Shown: in pieces, positions 31,536 to 40,257 of the stretch | Layout of the letters: each line of letters begins with the position of its first letter | Position numbering within the stretch: the first letter of the stretch is position 1 | Assembly: GCF_029543155.1 (NCBI RefSeq) | Contig: NZ_JARQXA010000003.1 | Location: forward strand, 248,001-312,000 | DNA from: Sphingomonas sp. HITSZ_GF | GTDB taxonomy: Bacteria; Pseudomonadota; Alphaproteobacteria; Sphingomonadales; Sphingomonadaceae | DNA: 64,000 nucleotides | Direction: 5' to 3' | Notes under the pieces: model-generated | Databases searched by the model: none | What the model was told of the DNA's origin: nothing | What the model saw: only the letters and a program-made list of their open reading frames with translations | Program-made: the position numbers and the translations under genes

Positions 31536-33313
31536 TGCGCACGCTGTTCCTGCTCCTCGCCGCCGGCGCCACCACCGCGACGGCGCCCGCCGCGCACGAC
31601 GCTGCCCAGCCGGCGGCACCGAGCGCACCCGCCGCGACCATCCCGAGCGCCGCCCTGCCCCGCTTCGCAGCGCAGCTCGCCCAGATGCCGTCGATCACCG
31701 GCGGCGAAGGCTGGAGCGGCGTCACCGGCACCGAGGCCTGGCACCAGCTCGCCACCGCCACGTCCGACCAGCGCCAGCTGGTCCGCTGGAACTATGCCAA
31801 GGGCCTGATCGGCTCCGATCGCGGCGCCGAGGCGCTGGGCGTGCTCGAAGTGATGCGGCTGAGCGACAAGGACCTGGCGCTGGTCGCCCCCTATCAGCTT
31901 GCCCGCGGCGCAGCGCTCACCCTGCTCGGTCGCGATGCCGAAGCGGTGGAATCGCTGGCGGCACCCGAACTGGCAAGCAATCCCGAGGCCTGCGCCTGGC
32001 GGATGCGCGCGCTTGCCCATTCGGGCAATGCGGCGGAAGCTGTCGGCCAGATCAACTGCGCCCGCATCGCGATCAACGCGCGCGCCCCGCGCTACCGCGT
32101 GCCCTTCATGCTCGCCGCCGCCGGCGCCGCGATCGAGGTCGGCCAGCCCCAGCCGGCGCTGCAATGGCTGGGCCTGTTCAGCGACCAGAACCCCGAGGCG
32201 AACCTGCTGCGCGGCCGCGCGCTGCTCGCCCAGAACGATCTGCCCGGTGCCCGGCTGCGCTTCGAGCGTGCGGTGCTGAGCGGTTCGCAGGACGTGAAGG
32301 CGGCCGCCCGGCTCGGCATGATCGAAGTGGGCGTGAACGGCCATTCGGTGAACCCCGCCGAGGCGATCAAGCAGCTCGATGCGCTCCGCTTCGGCTGGCG
32401 CGGCGGGCCGGTGGAGCAGCGCGCGCTGACCATCGAATATGGCCTGGCCAAGGACCAAAAGGACCTGCGCGCCGAGCTGAAGAGCGGCGCCACGCTGCTG
32501 CGCTATTTCAAGCTGGGCGCCCAGGCGGGGCCGATGCTTGCCGAACTGCAGCAGTCGCTGAGCGCGGTGCTGGCGCCCGACAGCGGCGTGCCGCTGCCCG
32601 AGGCTGCCGGCCTCTATTGGGACTATCGCGAGCTGGCGCCTTCGGGCGGTGACGGCGACGTGCTGGCCAACCGGCTGGCCGACCGGCTCCAGGCCGCCGG
32701 GCTCTACGCCCGCGCCGCCGAGCTGCTGCAATATCAGCTGACCCAGCGCGCGCAGGACGTGGCGCAGGGCCCGCTTTCGGTGCGCGTCGCCTCGCTGCAG
32801 ATCCTGGCCGGCCGCCCGGACCTGGCGCTCACCGCGCTGCAGACCACCGAGCAGCCGAGCTACAGCGACCAGATGCGCTGGGACCGCAAGCGGATGGAAG
32901 CCGTGGCGCTGCACCGGCTGGGCAAGGACGATGCCGCCGCGGCGGCGCTGGACGGCGTGCCCGACGGCGCCGCGGTCCGTGCCGAAATCCATTGGCGTAC
33001 CCAGGACTGGGGCAGCTTCGTCACCGAGAGCGAGGCCAGCCTGCCGGCGGCCAAGGCGCTCGGCGCACCACAACAGGCCGCGGTGCTGCGCTATGCCGTG
33101 GCGCTGGCGATGCTGAACCGCGAGGACAAGCTCAAGGGCCTGCGCGCCCGCTATGCCCCGGCGTTCAAGGGGCTGCCGAGCGCCGCCGCCTTCGACATGC
33201 TGACCGCGAGCATCGACAAGATCGATCCGGCCAGGCTCGACGCCGCGATCGCCGCGATCCCCGAGGCAAGCCCGGCCGGCGCGATCGGCGACCTGCTCGA
33301 CGCGGGCGGCTGA
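31535..33313 (+). CDS. Exported TPR/helical-repeat protein of the flagellar cluster
   Basis: A 592-residue protein with a short signal peptide (MRTLFLLLAAGATTATAPAA) and helical repeats of TPR type over most of its length (NYAKGLIGSDRGAEALGVLEVM; YQLARGAALTLLGRDAEAVESL; NLLRGRALLAQNDLPGARLRFERAVL; ARAAELLQYQLTQRAQDVAQ). I cannot name the family. Two candidates fit: a MotC-like periplasmic motility protein, which would explain a MotE-like gene next door, or a general assembly scaffold. It is translationally coupled to the small membrane protein upstream and convergent with flgL. Confidence 0.65.
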   Translation: MRTLFLLLAAGATTATAPAAHDAAQPAAPSAPAATIPSAALPRFAAQLAQMPSITGGEGWSGVTGTEAWHQLATATSDQRQLVRWNYAKGLIGSDRGAEALGVLEVMRLSDKDLALVAPYQLARGAALTLLGRDAEAVESLAAPELASNPEACAWRMRALAHSGNAAEAVGQINCARIAINARAPRYRVPFMLAAAGAAIEVGQPQPALQWLGLFSDQNPEANLLRGRALLAQNDLPGARLRFERAVLSGSQDVKAAARLGMIEVGVNGHSVNPAEAIKQLDALRFGWRGGPVEQRALTIEYGLAKDQKDLRAELKSGATLLRYFKLGAQAGPMLAELQQSLSAVLAPDSGVPLPEAAGLYWDYRELAPSGGDGDVLANRLADRLQAAGLYARAAELLQYQLTQRAQDVAQGPLSVRVASLQILAGRPDLALTALQTTEQPSYSDQMRWDRKRMEAVALHRLGKDDAAAAALDGVPDGAAVRAEIHWRTQDWGSFVTESEASLPAAKALGAPQQAAVLRYAVALAMLNREDKLKGLRARYAPAFKGLPSAAAFDMLTASIDKIDPARLDAAIAAIPEASPAGAIGDLLDAGG

Positions 33314-33577
33314 GGGCGTTTTCGTCCAACACCGCGCCGCGAGTCGGCCGGCCGAAAGACACGAAGTTCACGCCAGGGGCGCGTTCCGCGGGGGCCTGAT
33401 TTCCCTATTTTCTCCAGAACGGCGCGCATCTCGCAACATCCTTGCGCGCGCGCGATCCTATTTTTCCAACATGAAGAAAGAGCGGCCGGAGTCTTCCCCG
33501 GCCGCTGCAGCCAAACAGGCGAAATCCTACATTACAAGCGGCGACGACGGTGGAAGCGAAATAGCTCCGGCCCCGCC
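33314..33577. other. Intergenic region with conserved non-coding element (copy B)
   Basis: The second copy of the element described at 9557-9810, again between convergent flagellar genes. The blocks are CACGAAGTTCACGC (33360-33373), TTCCAACAT, the perfect hairpin GCGGCCGG/CCGGCCGC (33482-33505), and GCGAAATCCTACATTACAAG... (33519-33540; 21 of 22 bases shared). There is no ORF and no classical U-tract terminator. Confidence 0.5.
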
Positions 33578-34486
33578 CTACTTCAGATAGTTGGTCAGGT
33601 TCAGGCCCGAGAGCTGGGCGAACACCGAATAGCTCGCCTCGAGCACGCTCTTCTGCTGGGCGAGGTCGACCGCGACCTGGCCGAGATCGGCGTCCTCATT
33701 TTCCTGGATCACGTTCTTGAGCACCAGCGCGCGATCCTCGCCGCGGCTGGCGAGCGTATCGACCTGGTTCTGCTTGCGGCCATTCTCGGCATTGACCGCG
33801 CGGAGGTCGCCCAGGCCGGTATCGAGCTGCGATACCGCCTGCTTGATCGCGTCCATCTGCGCCGTCGTCGGCTGCGCGCCGATGTCGCCGGCGGCGCCGA
33901 GCGAGCGGAAGGCTTCATAGAGCTTGGCGCCGATCTCGCTGGCGCCGATGCCGTAACTGACATCGACGCCGTCGGCGACGCGGGCGTTGGCGCGCACCGT
34001 GTCGTTATGGAAGGCGTCGGTGCCCGACGTGGTCGCGGCCTGGGCAAGCGAGTTGACCGAAAAGGGCGCCTGTTCGGTCTGGCTGCCGCCGAACAGCGGC
34101 GTGCCGCCTTCGGATGCGTTGAGCGCGGTGCGATACTGATCGAACGCCGTCTGGATCGCTTCCTGCAGGCCGGCCGCATCGCCGGTGCCCACCGCGTTCA
34201 TCAGGCTGGTGCGCAGATCCGTGACCGCGCTTTCCATCCCTTCCATGTTCGCCTGGTAGAGCGACAGCGTGGTGCCGACGCGCTTCGACACGGTCGACTG
34301 CGCTTCCTGGCGGGCGAGCATCGAATGCGCCGAGAGGTTGCGCACGCTTTCGGTGCCGAGATCGGCGAAGGTCGCAGCCTTCTTGCCGGTCGACAGGCGC
34401 GTCTGGGTGACCGCCAGCTTCTCCTGCGAGCGCTGGATGGCATCGGCCATGGTGCGCTGGAGCGGAACGGTGGCTACGCGGGTCAT
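33578..34486 (-). CDS. flgL: Hook-filament junction protein FlgL
   Basis: A 302-residue flagellin-fold protein. N-terminus MTRVATVPLQRTMADAIQRSQEKLAVTQTRLSTGKKAATFADLG; C-terminus ENEDADLGQVAVDLAQQKSVLEASYSVFAQLSGLNLTNYLK, the D0/D1 pair of FlgL (HAP3). It joins hook cap FlgK to the filament. Last gene of flgE-flgK-flgL, 20 bases behind flgK. Confidence 0.95.
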   Translation of the reverse strand: MTRVATVPLQRTMADAIQRSQEKLAVTQTRLSTGKKAATFADLGTESVRNLSAHSMLARQEAQSTVSKRVGTTLSLYQANMEGMESAVTDLRTSLMNAVGTGDAAGLQEAIQTAFDQYRTALNASEGGTPLFGGSQTEQAPFSVNSLAQAATTSGTDAFHNDTVRANARVADGVDVSYGIGASEIGAKLYEAFRSLGAAGDIGAQPTTAQMDAIKQAVSQLDTGLGDLRAVNAENGRKQNQVDTLASRGEDRALVLKNVIQENEDADLGQVAVDLAQQKSVLEASYSVFAQLSGLNLTNYLK

Positions 34487-34506
34487 CGGTCTTCCCTCTT
34501 CTTCTC

Positions 34507-36588
34507 TTAGCGCATCATGTTGAGGAGCGTGTCGTACATGTCGTTCGCCGTGGTGATCACGCGCGCGGCCGCCGAATAGCTGTTCTGGAGCACGACCATC
34601 TGCGAGAGTTCCTCGTCGATGTTGACGCCGGCGAAGCTGTCGCGGCGGTTGACTGCGTCATCGCGCCGCGCCGAGGCATCGGCGAGTTGGCCCTGGGCCT
34701 GGCTGGCGTTGAGGCCGATCTTGCCCATCAGGTTGCTGGCGAACGCCTCGACGGTGGACTTGCCATCCTTGCCGAGATCGATCGCGGTGGCGAGCTTGTT
34801 GACGAAGGCAGTCGCACCGCGGGTATCGCCCGCGCCGAGCGCCTTGCCGCCGACGGCAACGTCCTGAAGCTGGGCGAGGCCCAGCTTGGACGGATCGGCG
34901 AGGACTTCGGAGCGTACCCGCGCCATATCGAGGCCGCTCGACGCGCCGGTGAGGTTCATCAACTGCGAGAGACTGCGGCCGGTATCGAAGCGATCGGTCG
35001 AATCCGAGGGGATCGTCAGCGTCGCACCGGCGACGTTTGCCGCCGCCTGGAAGCGCAGGCGGCCGGCATCGTCGAGCGAGAAGGTGCCGAAATTCGAGAG
35101 CGGGCTGCTGTTGAGATCGTTGACCACGTCGCCGAAGGTGCCGCCGGCGGCGGGTGCCAGCGTATAGCTGGTCAGTGCCCGGCCCGAACTGTCGCGCAGC
35201 ACGATCTGCGCAGTCTCGCCCGCAGCGAAGCCGTGCGCGTCGCTCGCTGCGAAACCCGAGGGGACCAGCGCACTGGTATCGCTGCGGACGAGGTCGTTGA
35301 GCCCGAAGAATTGCGAGACGCCCTGCCCGGCGCGTGCGCTGGGCGCGGTCGCGTCCTGGCCGATCGCGATGCCGTTGCCGGTGCCGCTGGCGGTGATGCT
35401 GAGCGTGCCGTTGGTGAAGCTCGCGGTGCCGGCGCCGCCCAGGCCCGAATTGATCGCCGCGACCATGTCGTCGATCGTCGCGCTGGGACCCAGCGCATCG
35501 AAGTCGATCTTGGTGCTGGCGACGAGCGTGCCGTCGGCCTTGGTGACCGCGAAGGTGGCCGCGCCGGTGAAACCCAGCCGGTCGCTGCCGACCATGCCGT
35601 TGTTGCGGCCGGTGAGCGTTGCGGGCGGCGGCACGGTGCTGCCGGCGTTCGACACCGCGTTCAGCGCCTGGGACAGACCGGTGAACAAGGTGCCGAGCTG
35701 CTCGGAAAAGGCCGGCAGCGCGCGATCGCGCAGATCGAGCAGACCGCCGAGCTTGCCGCCGATCGCGGCGGAATCGATCTGGTCGCCGGTCGCCGCGTCC
35801 GGATTGGCGAAGCGGACCTCGATCGGCGGATAGGTCGGCTGCGAGCCCGCCCCGCTGGTGGGATAGGAAAGCTGGCGCAGCCGCTTGTCGAGCAGCACCT
35901 GGCCATTGGCACCTTCGATGGTGACGCGCCCGTCCGGCTGATCGCGGACGGTGACCTGCATCAGGCTGCTCAGTTCCTCGATCGCGCTCATCCGCTGATC
36001 GGCGGCGCCGCCGGCGCTGCGGCCGAGGCCGGTGGCCTGGGCCACCGTGCCGTTCAGCTCGTAGATGCGCTGGAGCAGCGTGTTGATCTTGTCGACCGAA
36101 TAGCCGACTTCGGATTCCACATCGGCGCGCAGCTGGGACACGTCATTGTCCATCTGCTGCATCGAATCGATCGCGTCCTGCACATCGGCAGTGAACTGCG
36201 CCACCGTCTGGGTGGAGGCCTGCGAACCGGTCATCGCCACGGCCGAGGCCGAGATCTGGTCGAGCCGCGCCGGCAGGCCCGAGGATGCCCCGGGCTGGCC
36301 GAGCAGCGACTGCAGGCGATCGAGATAGTTGGAGGTGACTTCCGACCGGCCATAATCGCCCGAGCGGGTATAGACCGTGGCTTCCAGGAAGCGGTCGGCG
36401 ACGCGGGTGGGCTCGCCCACCACCACGCCGGTGACCTTGCCGCTGACCACGCTCGTCGAGAGGTTGACCTTCTCCCGGGCATAGCCGGCGACGCCGACAT
36501 TCGCGATATTGTTGGATACGGAACGGAGCCCGGCCTGCGCTGCGGTCAGGCCGGAAACCGCCGTACTGAGAATGTCGGTGAGCGCCAT
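34507..36588 (-). CDS. flgK: Hook-associated protein FlgK
   Basis: A 693-residue protein. N-terminus DILSTAVSGLTAAQAGLRSVSNNIANVGVAGYAREKVNLST is the FlgK signature, and the C-terminus SFAGVNIDEELSQMVVLQNSYSAAARVITTANDMYDTLLNMMR matches. The long central part (about 300-520) carries inserted surface domains similar to other hook-associated proteins (ATFAVTKADGTLVASTKIDFDALG). It sits between flgE and flgL. Confidence 0.96.
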   Translation of the reverse strand: MALTDILSTAVSGLTAAQAGLRSVSNNIANVGVAGYAREKVNLSTSVVSGKVTGVVVGEPTRVADRFLEATVYTRSGDYGRSEVTSNYLDRLQSLLGQPGASSGLPARLDQISASAVAMTGSQASTQTVAQFTADVQDAIDSMQQMDNDVSQLRADVESEVGYSVDKINTLLQRIYELNGTVAQATGLGRSAGGAADQRMSAIEELSSLMQVTVRDQPDGRVTIEGANGQVLLDKRLRQLSYPTSGAGSQPTYPPIEVRFANPDAATGDQIDSAAIGGKLGGLLDLRDRALPAFSEQLGTLFTGLSQALNAVSNAGSTVPPPATLTGRNNGMVGSDRLGFTGAATFAVTKADGTLVASTKIDFDALGPSATIDDMVAAINSGLGGAGTASFTNGTLSITASGTGNGIAIGQDATAPSARAGQGVSQFFGLNDLVRSDTSALVPSGFAASDAHGFAAGETAQIVLRDSSGRALTSYTLAPAAGGTFGDVVNDLNSSPLSNFGTFSLDDAGRLRFQAAANVAGATLTIPSDSTDRFDTGRSLSQLMNLTGASSGLDMARVRSEVLADPSKLGLAQLQDVAVGGKALGAGDTRGATAFVNKLATAIDLGKDGKSTVEAFASNLMGKIGLNASQAQGQLADASARRDDAVNRRDSFAGVNIDEELSQMVVLQNSYSAAARVITTANDMYDTLLNMMR

Positions 36589-36608
36589 GATCCCCTACGT
36601 GTCCGGCG

Positions 36609-37910
36609 TTAGCGCTTGAGGTCGCTGACTTCGCGCAGCATGTCGTCGACGGTCGTGATGATCTTCGACGATGCGCTGTAGGCGCGCTGGAAACGGATCA
36701 TGTTGGTGAACTCGCCGGCCAGGTCGACCGTCGAGGCCTCGAGCGCGCTCGAGGTGAGGTTGCCGGCGCCGAGCGAGCCCGGGACGTTCAGCGTGACGCC
36801 GCCCGACTGCTTCGAGACGGTGTAGGCATTGCCCGACAGGCGGGTGAGGCCGTCCGGGTTCTGGAAGGTGGCGATCGGCAGCTGGAACACCGCGCGGGTG
36901 GTGCCGTCGTCGAAGATCGCGCTGACCGTGCCGGTCTTGCTGATGTCGATCGACGAGAGGTTGCCGAGCATGCCGCCGTCGACGTTCGACGAGATCAGCG
37001 AGCTCTCGGTGCCGAACTGGGTGAGGCCGTCGATGCCGTCGTCGCTGCCGATCGACAGGTTGATCGGAACCGAGGCGGCGTTGTTGGTCCAGCCCGGGGT
37101 GATCGGATCGAAGAAGGCCGCGCTCGAGCCGGCGCGATCGAGGCTGCCGTCCGGGTTGAACTTGACCGTGCCGCTGGCGAGCACGCCGTTGGTGGCGGTC
37201 ACGTCGCTGGCCGGGTTGGCGTAGATCTCGCCCTGCCACTCGTTCGGGCCCGTCTTGACGAAGCCCATGGTGATGCGGTGCGCGCCACCCTGCGAGTCAT
37301 AGACGTCGAACGAGCGCTCGAACTGGGTGTCGACGGTGCCGGTCGACAGATCGCCGACATTGTAGGTGCCGGTATAGGCATCGGTGGTCGACTGGAGATT
37401 GGCGCGCGCCTGGATGCGCGTGGTCGGCGAGGCGGTGCCGACCAGGTCGCTGACGCGGACCGGCTCGAGGCCGTTGATGTTGCCGGTGTTGGTATAGTTG
37501 CCCGAAGCGTCGAGGCGCCAGCCATAGAGGTACAGTCCGCCGGCATTCTTGAGGAAGCCTTCCTCGTCCGGGCGGAACGAGCCCGCACGCGTATAGGCGA
37601 CGTCGCCGCTCGCATCGGGGGTCGAGCGCGTGACGAAGAAGCCGCCGCCGTCGATCGCGAGATCGGTGGTGCTGCTCGAGGCCTGGATCAGGCCCTGCTT
37701 GGAGATCATGGTGATCGGGGCAGCGTTGACGCCGCCGGCCGAATAGTTGCTCTTCGCGCGGCCGTCCGTCACCATCGTGCGGAACTGGGCTTCGACGCCC
37801 TTATAGCCAACCGTGTTGATGTTGGTGATGTTGTCGGCGACCGTCGCCATGGCGCTGGACTGAGCGCTGAGGCCCGACACGCCGGCGTAGAGAGCGGAAT
37901 AGAGGCTCAA
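36609..37910 (-). CDS. flgE: Flagellar hook protein FlgE
   Basis: I choose the TTG start (MSLYSALYAGVSGLSAQSSAMATVADNITNINTVGYKG), preceded by GGGAG at 8 bases. A further upstream in-frame TTG would lie on the promoter. The 433-residue product has the hook C-terminus EASTVDLAGEFTNMIRFQRAYSASSKIITTVDDMLREVSDLKR. FlgE polymerises into the hook. First gene of flgE-flgK-flgL, divergent from flbT. Confidence 0.95.
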   Translation of the reverse strand: MSLYSALYAGVSGLSAQSSAMATVADNITNINTVGYKGVEAQFRTMVTDGRAKSNYSAGGVNAAPITMISKQGLIQASSSTTDLAIDGGGFFVTRSTPDASGDVAYTRAGSFRPDEEGFLKNAGGLYLYGWRLDASGNYTNTGNINGLEPVRVSDLVGTASPTTRIQARANLQSTTDAYTGTYNVGDLSTGTVDTQFERSFDVYDSQGGAHRITMGFVKTGPNEWQGEIYANPASDVTATNGVLASGTVKFNPDGSLDRAGSSAAFFDPITPGWTNNAASVPINLSIGSDDGIDGLTQFGTESSLISSNVDGGMLGNLSSIDISKTGTVSAIFDDGTTRAVFQLPIATFQNPDGLTRLSGNAYTVSKQSGGVTLNVPGSLGAGNLTSSALEASTVDLAGEFTNMIRFQRAYSASSKIITTVDDMLREVSDLKR

Positions 37911-37960
37911 GACGTTAACTCCCGTCGATGCCCACGGAACGCGCGCAGGCCCACGCCTCA

Positions 37961-37968
37961 ATTGTAGG
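37961..37968 (-). promoter_or_regulatory. flgE promoter -10 element
   Basis: On the minus strand CCTACAAT in the context GCGGTCATCCTACAATTG, closely matching the flagellin promoter context GGTCATCCTATAAG. It is about 50 bases ahead of the flgE start. The shared palindrome at 38015-38027 lies 48 bases upstream of the hexamer. Confidence 0.5.
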
Positions 37969-38014
37969 ATGACCGCGGCGAAGACCCCAACGAAGCCGCA
38001 AATAAGATGTGCTG

Positions 38015-38064
38015 GGCAAAAATTGCCGGGTGCGGCGCCGGGCGCGCGAAATGCATCCTATAAT
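38015..38064 (+). promoter_or_regulatory. flbT-fliI promoter with GGCA-N5-TGCC palindrome
   Basis: Palindrome GGCAAAAATTGCC (38015-38027), then TATAAT (38059-38064) after 31 bases, context GCATCCTATAATGC. The bases between palindrome and -10 (CGGGTGCGGCGCCGGGCGCG) closely resemble those at the fliN promoter. flbT starts 29 bases after the -10 element. Confidence 0.62.
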
Positions 38065-38093
38065 GCAGCCAAACGAACGAAAGGCTGTTTCCC

Positions 38094-38486
38094 ATGCTCC
38101 GCATCACGCTTCGCGACGGCGAGAAGGCGATCGTCAACGGCGCGGTGATCCGCGCGGTGGGCCGCACCCAGATTGCCGTGGAGAACAAGGTGTCCATCCT
38201 GCGCGGGCGCGAGATCATGCGCCCCGAGGAAGCGACCACTCCGGCGCGCCAGCTCTATTTCTCGGCCATGCTCGCCTATATCGACCCGGCCAGCCGCGAC
38301 AGCCACCACGATGCCGTGGTCGGGCTCGTCGGCGCGCTGATCGGCGCATTCGGCGCGCAGGAGGCCAAGTCGGCCTGCATCCGCTTCGCCAGCGAGATCG
38401 CCCAGGGCGAATATTACAAGGCGCTCGCCACCGCGCGCGAGGTGATCGCGTTCGAGGACGCCGCCATCGCCCAGCAGGCGGCCTGA
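38094..38486 (+). CDS. flbT: Flagellin mRNA regulator FlbT
   Basis: A 130-residue protein. N-terminus MLRITLRDGEKAIVNGAVIRAVGRTQIAVENKVSILRGREIMRPEEATTPARQLYFSAMLAYIDP is the FlbT signature. The C-terminal helical half (KSACIRFASEIAQGEYYKALATAREVIAFED) also fits. In Caulobacter FlbT promotes flagellin mRNA decay or blocks its translation until the hook is complete. Here it leads the flbT-fliI-fliJ operon instead of lying next to flagellin and flaF. No flaF is seen in the window. Confidence 0.93.
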   Translation: MLRITLRDGEKAIVNGAVIRAVGRTQIAVENKVSILRGREIMRPEEATTPARQLYFSAMLAYIDPASRDSHHDAVVGLVGALIGAFGAQEAKSACIRFASEIAQGEYYKALATAREVIAFEDAAIAQQAA

Positions 38487-38497
38487 GGCCTCAGGCG

Positions 38498-39835
38498 GTG
38501 CAGACGCTTGCCAGCGCAGCCCGTGCGATCCGGGAGATGACTCCCGATCGCCGCTTCGGTCGGGTCGTCGCCGTGCGCGGCGCGCTGATCGAAGTCGAAG
38601 GGCTCGCCGGCGCGGCGCAGATCGGCAGCCGTATCGAGATCCAGTCGCCGAACGGCGTCGTCCAGGCCGAAGTGACCGCGCTCGACCGCGAAGTCGCGCT
38701 CTGCCTGCCCTTTGTCGATCCGCAGGGCGTCGGCCTGGGCGCGCGCGCCGATCTCGGCGCCGGCCAGTTCAGCGTCCGCCCCTCGCAAGCCTGGCTCGGC
38801 CGCATGGTCGACGGGCTCGGCCGCCCGGTCGACGGGCTCGGCCCGCTTCCCAACGGCGCCGATCCGCAGCCGATCAAGGCCCCGCCCCCCGCCGCCGCCA
38901 ACCGCGCCCGCGTGGCCGAGCGGATCGAGACCGGCGTGCGCACGCTCGACATGTTCGTGCCGCTGTGCCGCGGCCAGCGCCTCGGCCTGTTCGCCGGTTC
39001 GGGCGTCGGCAAGTCGGTGCTGCTGTCGATGCTCGCGCGCTGGACCCAGTGCGACGTCGCGGTGATCGGCCTGATCGGCGAGCGCGGCCGCGAAGTGCAG
39101 GAATTCATCGAGGACGATCTGGGCCCTGAGGGCATGGCCCGCTCGGTCGTCGTCGTCGCGACTTCGGACGAGCCCGCGCTGATGCGCCGCCAGGCCGCCT
39201 GGACCACGCTCGCCGTCGCCGAGCATTTCCGCGATCAGGGCCTCAACGTGCTGTGCCTGATGGACTCGGTCACCCGCTTCGCGATGGCGCAGCGCGAGAT
39301 CGGCCTTGCCAGTGGCGAGCCGCCGGCGACCAAGGGCTATACCCCCACCGTCTTCGCCGAGTTGCCCCGCCTGCTCGAGCGCGCCGGCCCCGGTGCACCG
39401 GGCAAGGGCATGATCACCGGCCTCTTCACCGTCCTCGTCGACGGCGACGACCATAACGAGCCGGTCGCCGACGCGGTGCGCGGCATCCTCGACGGCCATG
39501 TCGTGATGCGCCGCGCGATCGCCGAGCGCGGCCGCTATCCGGCGATCGACATCCTCAAATCGGTCTCGCGCACGCTGCCGCATTGCATGAACGATGCGCA
39601 GAACGAGACGCGCCTCGCCGCGCGCAAGCTGCTCTCCACCTATTCCGACATGGAAGAGATGGTGCGGCTTGGCGCGTACAAGGCCGGCTCCTCGCCCGAG
39701 GTCGACCGCGCAGTGGCGCTGGCGCCCGAGATCGAGAAGATGCTCAACCAGGGCAAGAACGACCAGGGCCATGCCGACGCCGCCTTTGCCGCGATGGCCG
39801 AGATCGTGTCGCTGGGGCTGGAGACGGCTGAATGA
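38498..39835 (+). CDS. fliI: Flagellar export ATPase FliI
   Basis: The GTG start (after TCAGGC) gives 445 residues, the usual FliI length. Walker A is AGSGVGKS at about 166-173. Walker B region is LNVLCLMDSVTRFAMAQREIGLASGEPPATKGYTPTVFAELPRLLERAG, the F1/T3SS ATPase signature. The ATPase dissociates chaperone-substrate complexes at the export gate with FliH and FliJ. Longer reading upstream overlaps flbT in another frame and is rejected. The stop overlaps fliJ (ATGA). Confidence 0.96.
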   Translation: MQTLASAARAIREMTPDRRFGRVVAVRGALIEVEGLAGAAQIGSRIEIQSPNGVVQAEVTALDREVALCLPFVDPQGVGLGARADLGAGQFSVRPSQAWLGRMVDGLGRPVDGLGPLPNGADPQPIKAPPPAAANRARVAERIETGVRTLDMFVPLCRGQRLGLFAGSGVGKSVLLSMLARWTQCDVAVIGLIGERGREVQEFIEDDLGPEGMARSVVVVATSDEPALMRRQAAWTTLAVAEHFRDQGLNVLCLMDSVTRFAMAQREIGLASGEPPATKGYTPTVFAELPRLLERAGPGAPGKGMITGLFTVLVDGDDHNEPVADAVRGILDGHVVMRRAIAERGRYPAIDILKSVSRTLPHCMNDAQNETRLAARKLLSTYSDMEEMVRLGAYKAGSSPEVDRAVALAPEIEKMLNQGKNDQGHADAAFAAMAEIVSLGLETAE

Positions 39836-40257
39836 CGCCGTTCGACACCGCCCTGCGCGTCCAGCGCCGCGAGGTCGATTCCGTCAAGGTGTCGATCAGC
39901 GAGACGATCACCACGATCACCACGATCACGCACCAGACCGAGGCGCACGAGATCCGCATGCGCGAGGAACGCGCGCTCGCCGCCACCGTGCCGATCGCCA
40001 GCGATGCCTGGACGCAGCGGATGAAGGCGGAGCGCGCGCGGCTCGATCACCAGGCGCAGCTCGCCCAGATCCGGCTCACCCATCTGCGCGGCAAGGCCGT
40101 CGAGGCCTATGGCACGATGCGCGCGATCGAAGGCGCCGCCGACCGCTTCAAGGACGAAGCCGAGCGCATCGCGGCGACCGCCGAGCAGGCGCAGATCGAC
40201 GACATCGCCGCCGCCAAGCTGATCCGCGCGCGCAAGGCTGCGGAGCGCAACGCATGA
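39832..40257 (+). CDS. fliJ: Flagellar export chaperone FliJ
   Basis: A 141-residue protein predicted to be one long antiparallel coiled coil: FDTALRVQRREVDSVKVSISETITTITTITHQTEAHEIRMREERALA ... ERARLDHQAQLAQIRLTHLRGKAVEAYGTMRAIEGAADRFKDEAERIAATAEQAQ. FliJ sits in the FliI hexamer and engages FlhA. The sequence is typically divergent, so the call uses position and coiled-coil pattern. Overlaps both neighbours by 4 bases. Confidence 0.85.
   Translation: MTPFDTALRVQRREVDSVKVSISETITTITTITHQTEAHEIRMREERALAATVPIASDAWTQRMKAERARLDHQAQLAQIRLTHLRGKAVEAYGTMRAIEGAADRFKDEAERIAATAEQAQIDDIAAAKLIRARKAAERNA

Noticed and set aside
38015-38027. GGCA-N5-TGCC sites read as sigma-54 promoters (GGC...TTGC)
   Set aside because: The GG to GC spacing is 8 bases in every copy; sigma-54 promoters need 10. 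They are also symmetric, as expected for a dimer binding site.
38009-38497. Extended FliI frame upstream of the GTG
   Set aside because: It overlaps flbT entirely and adds sequence unlike FliI.
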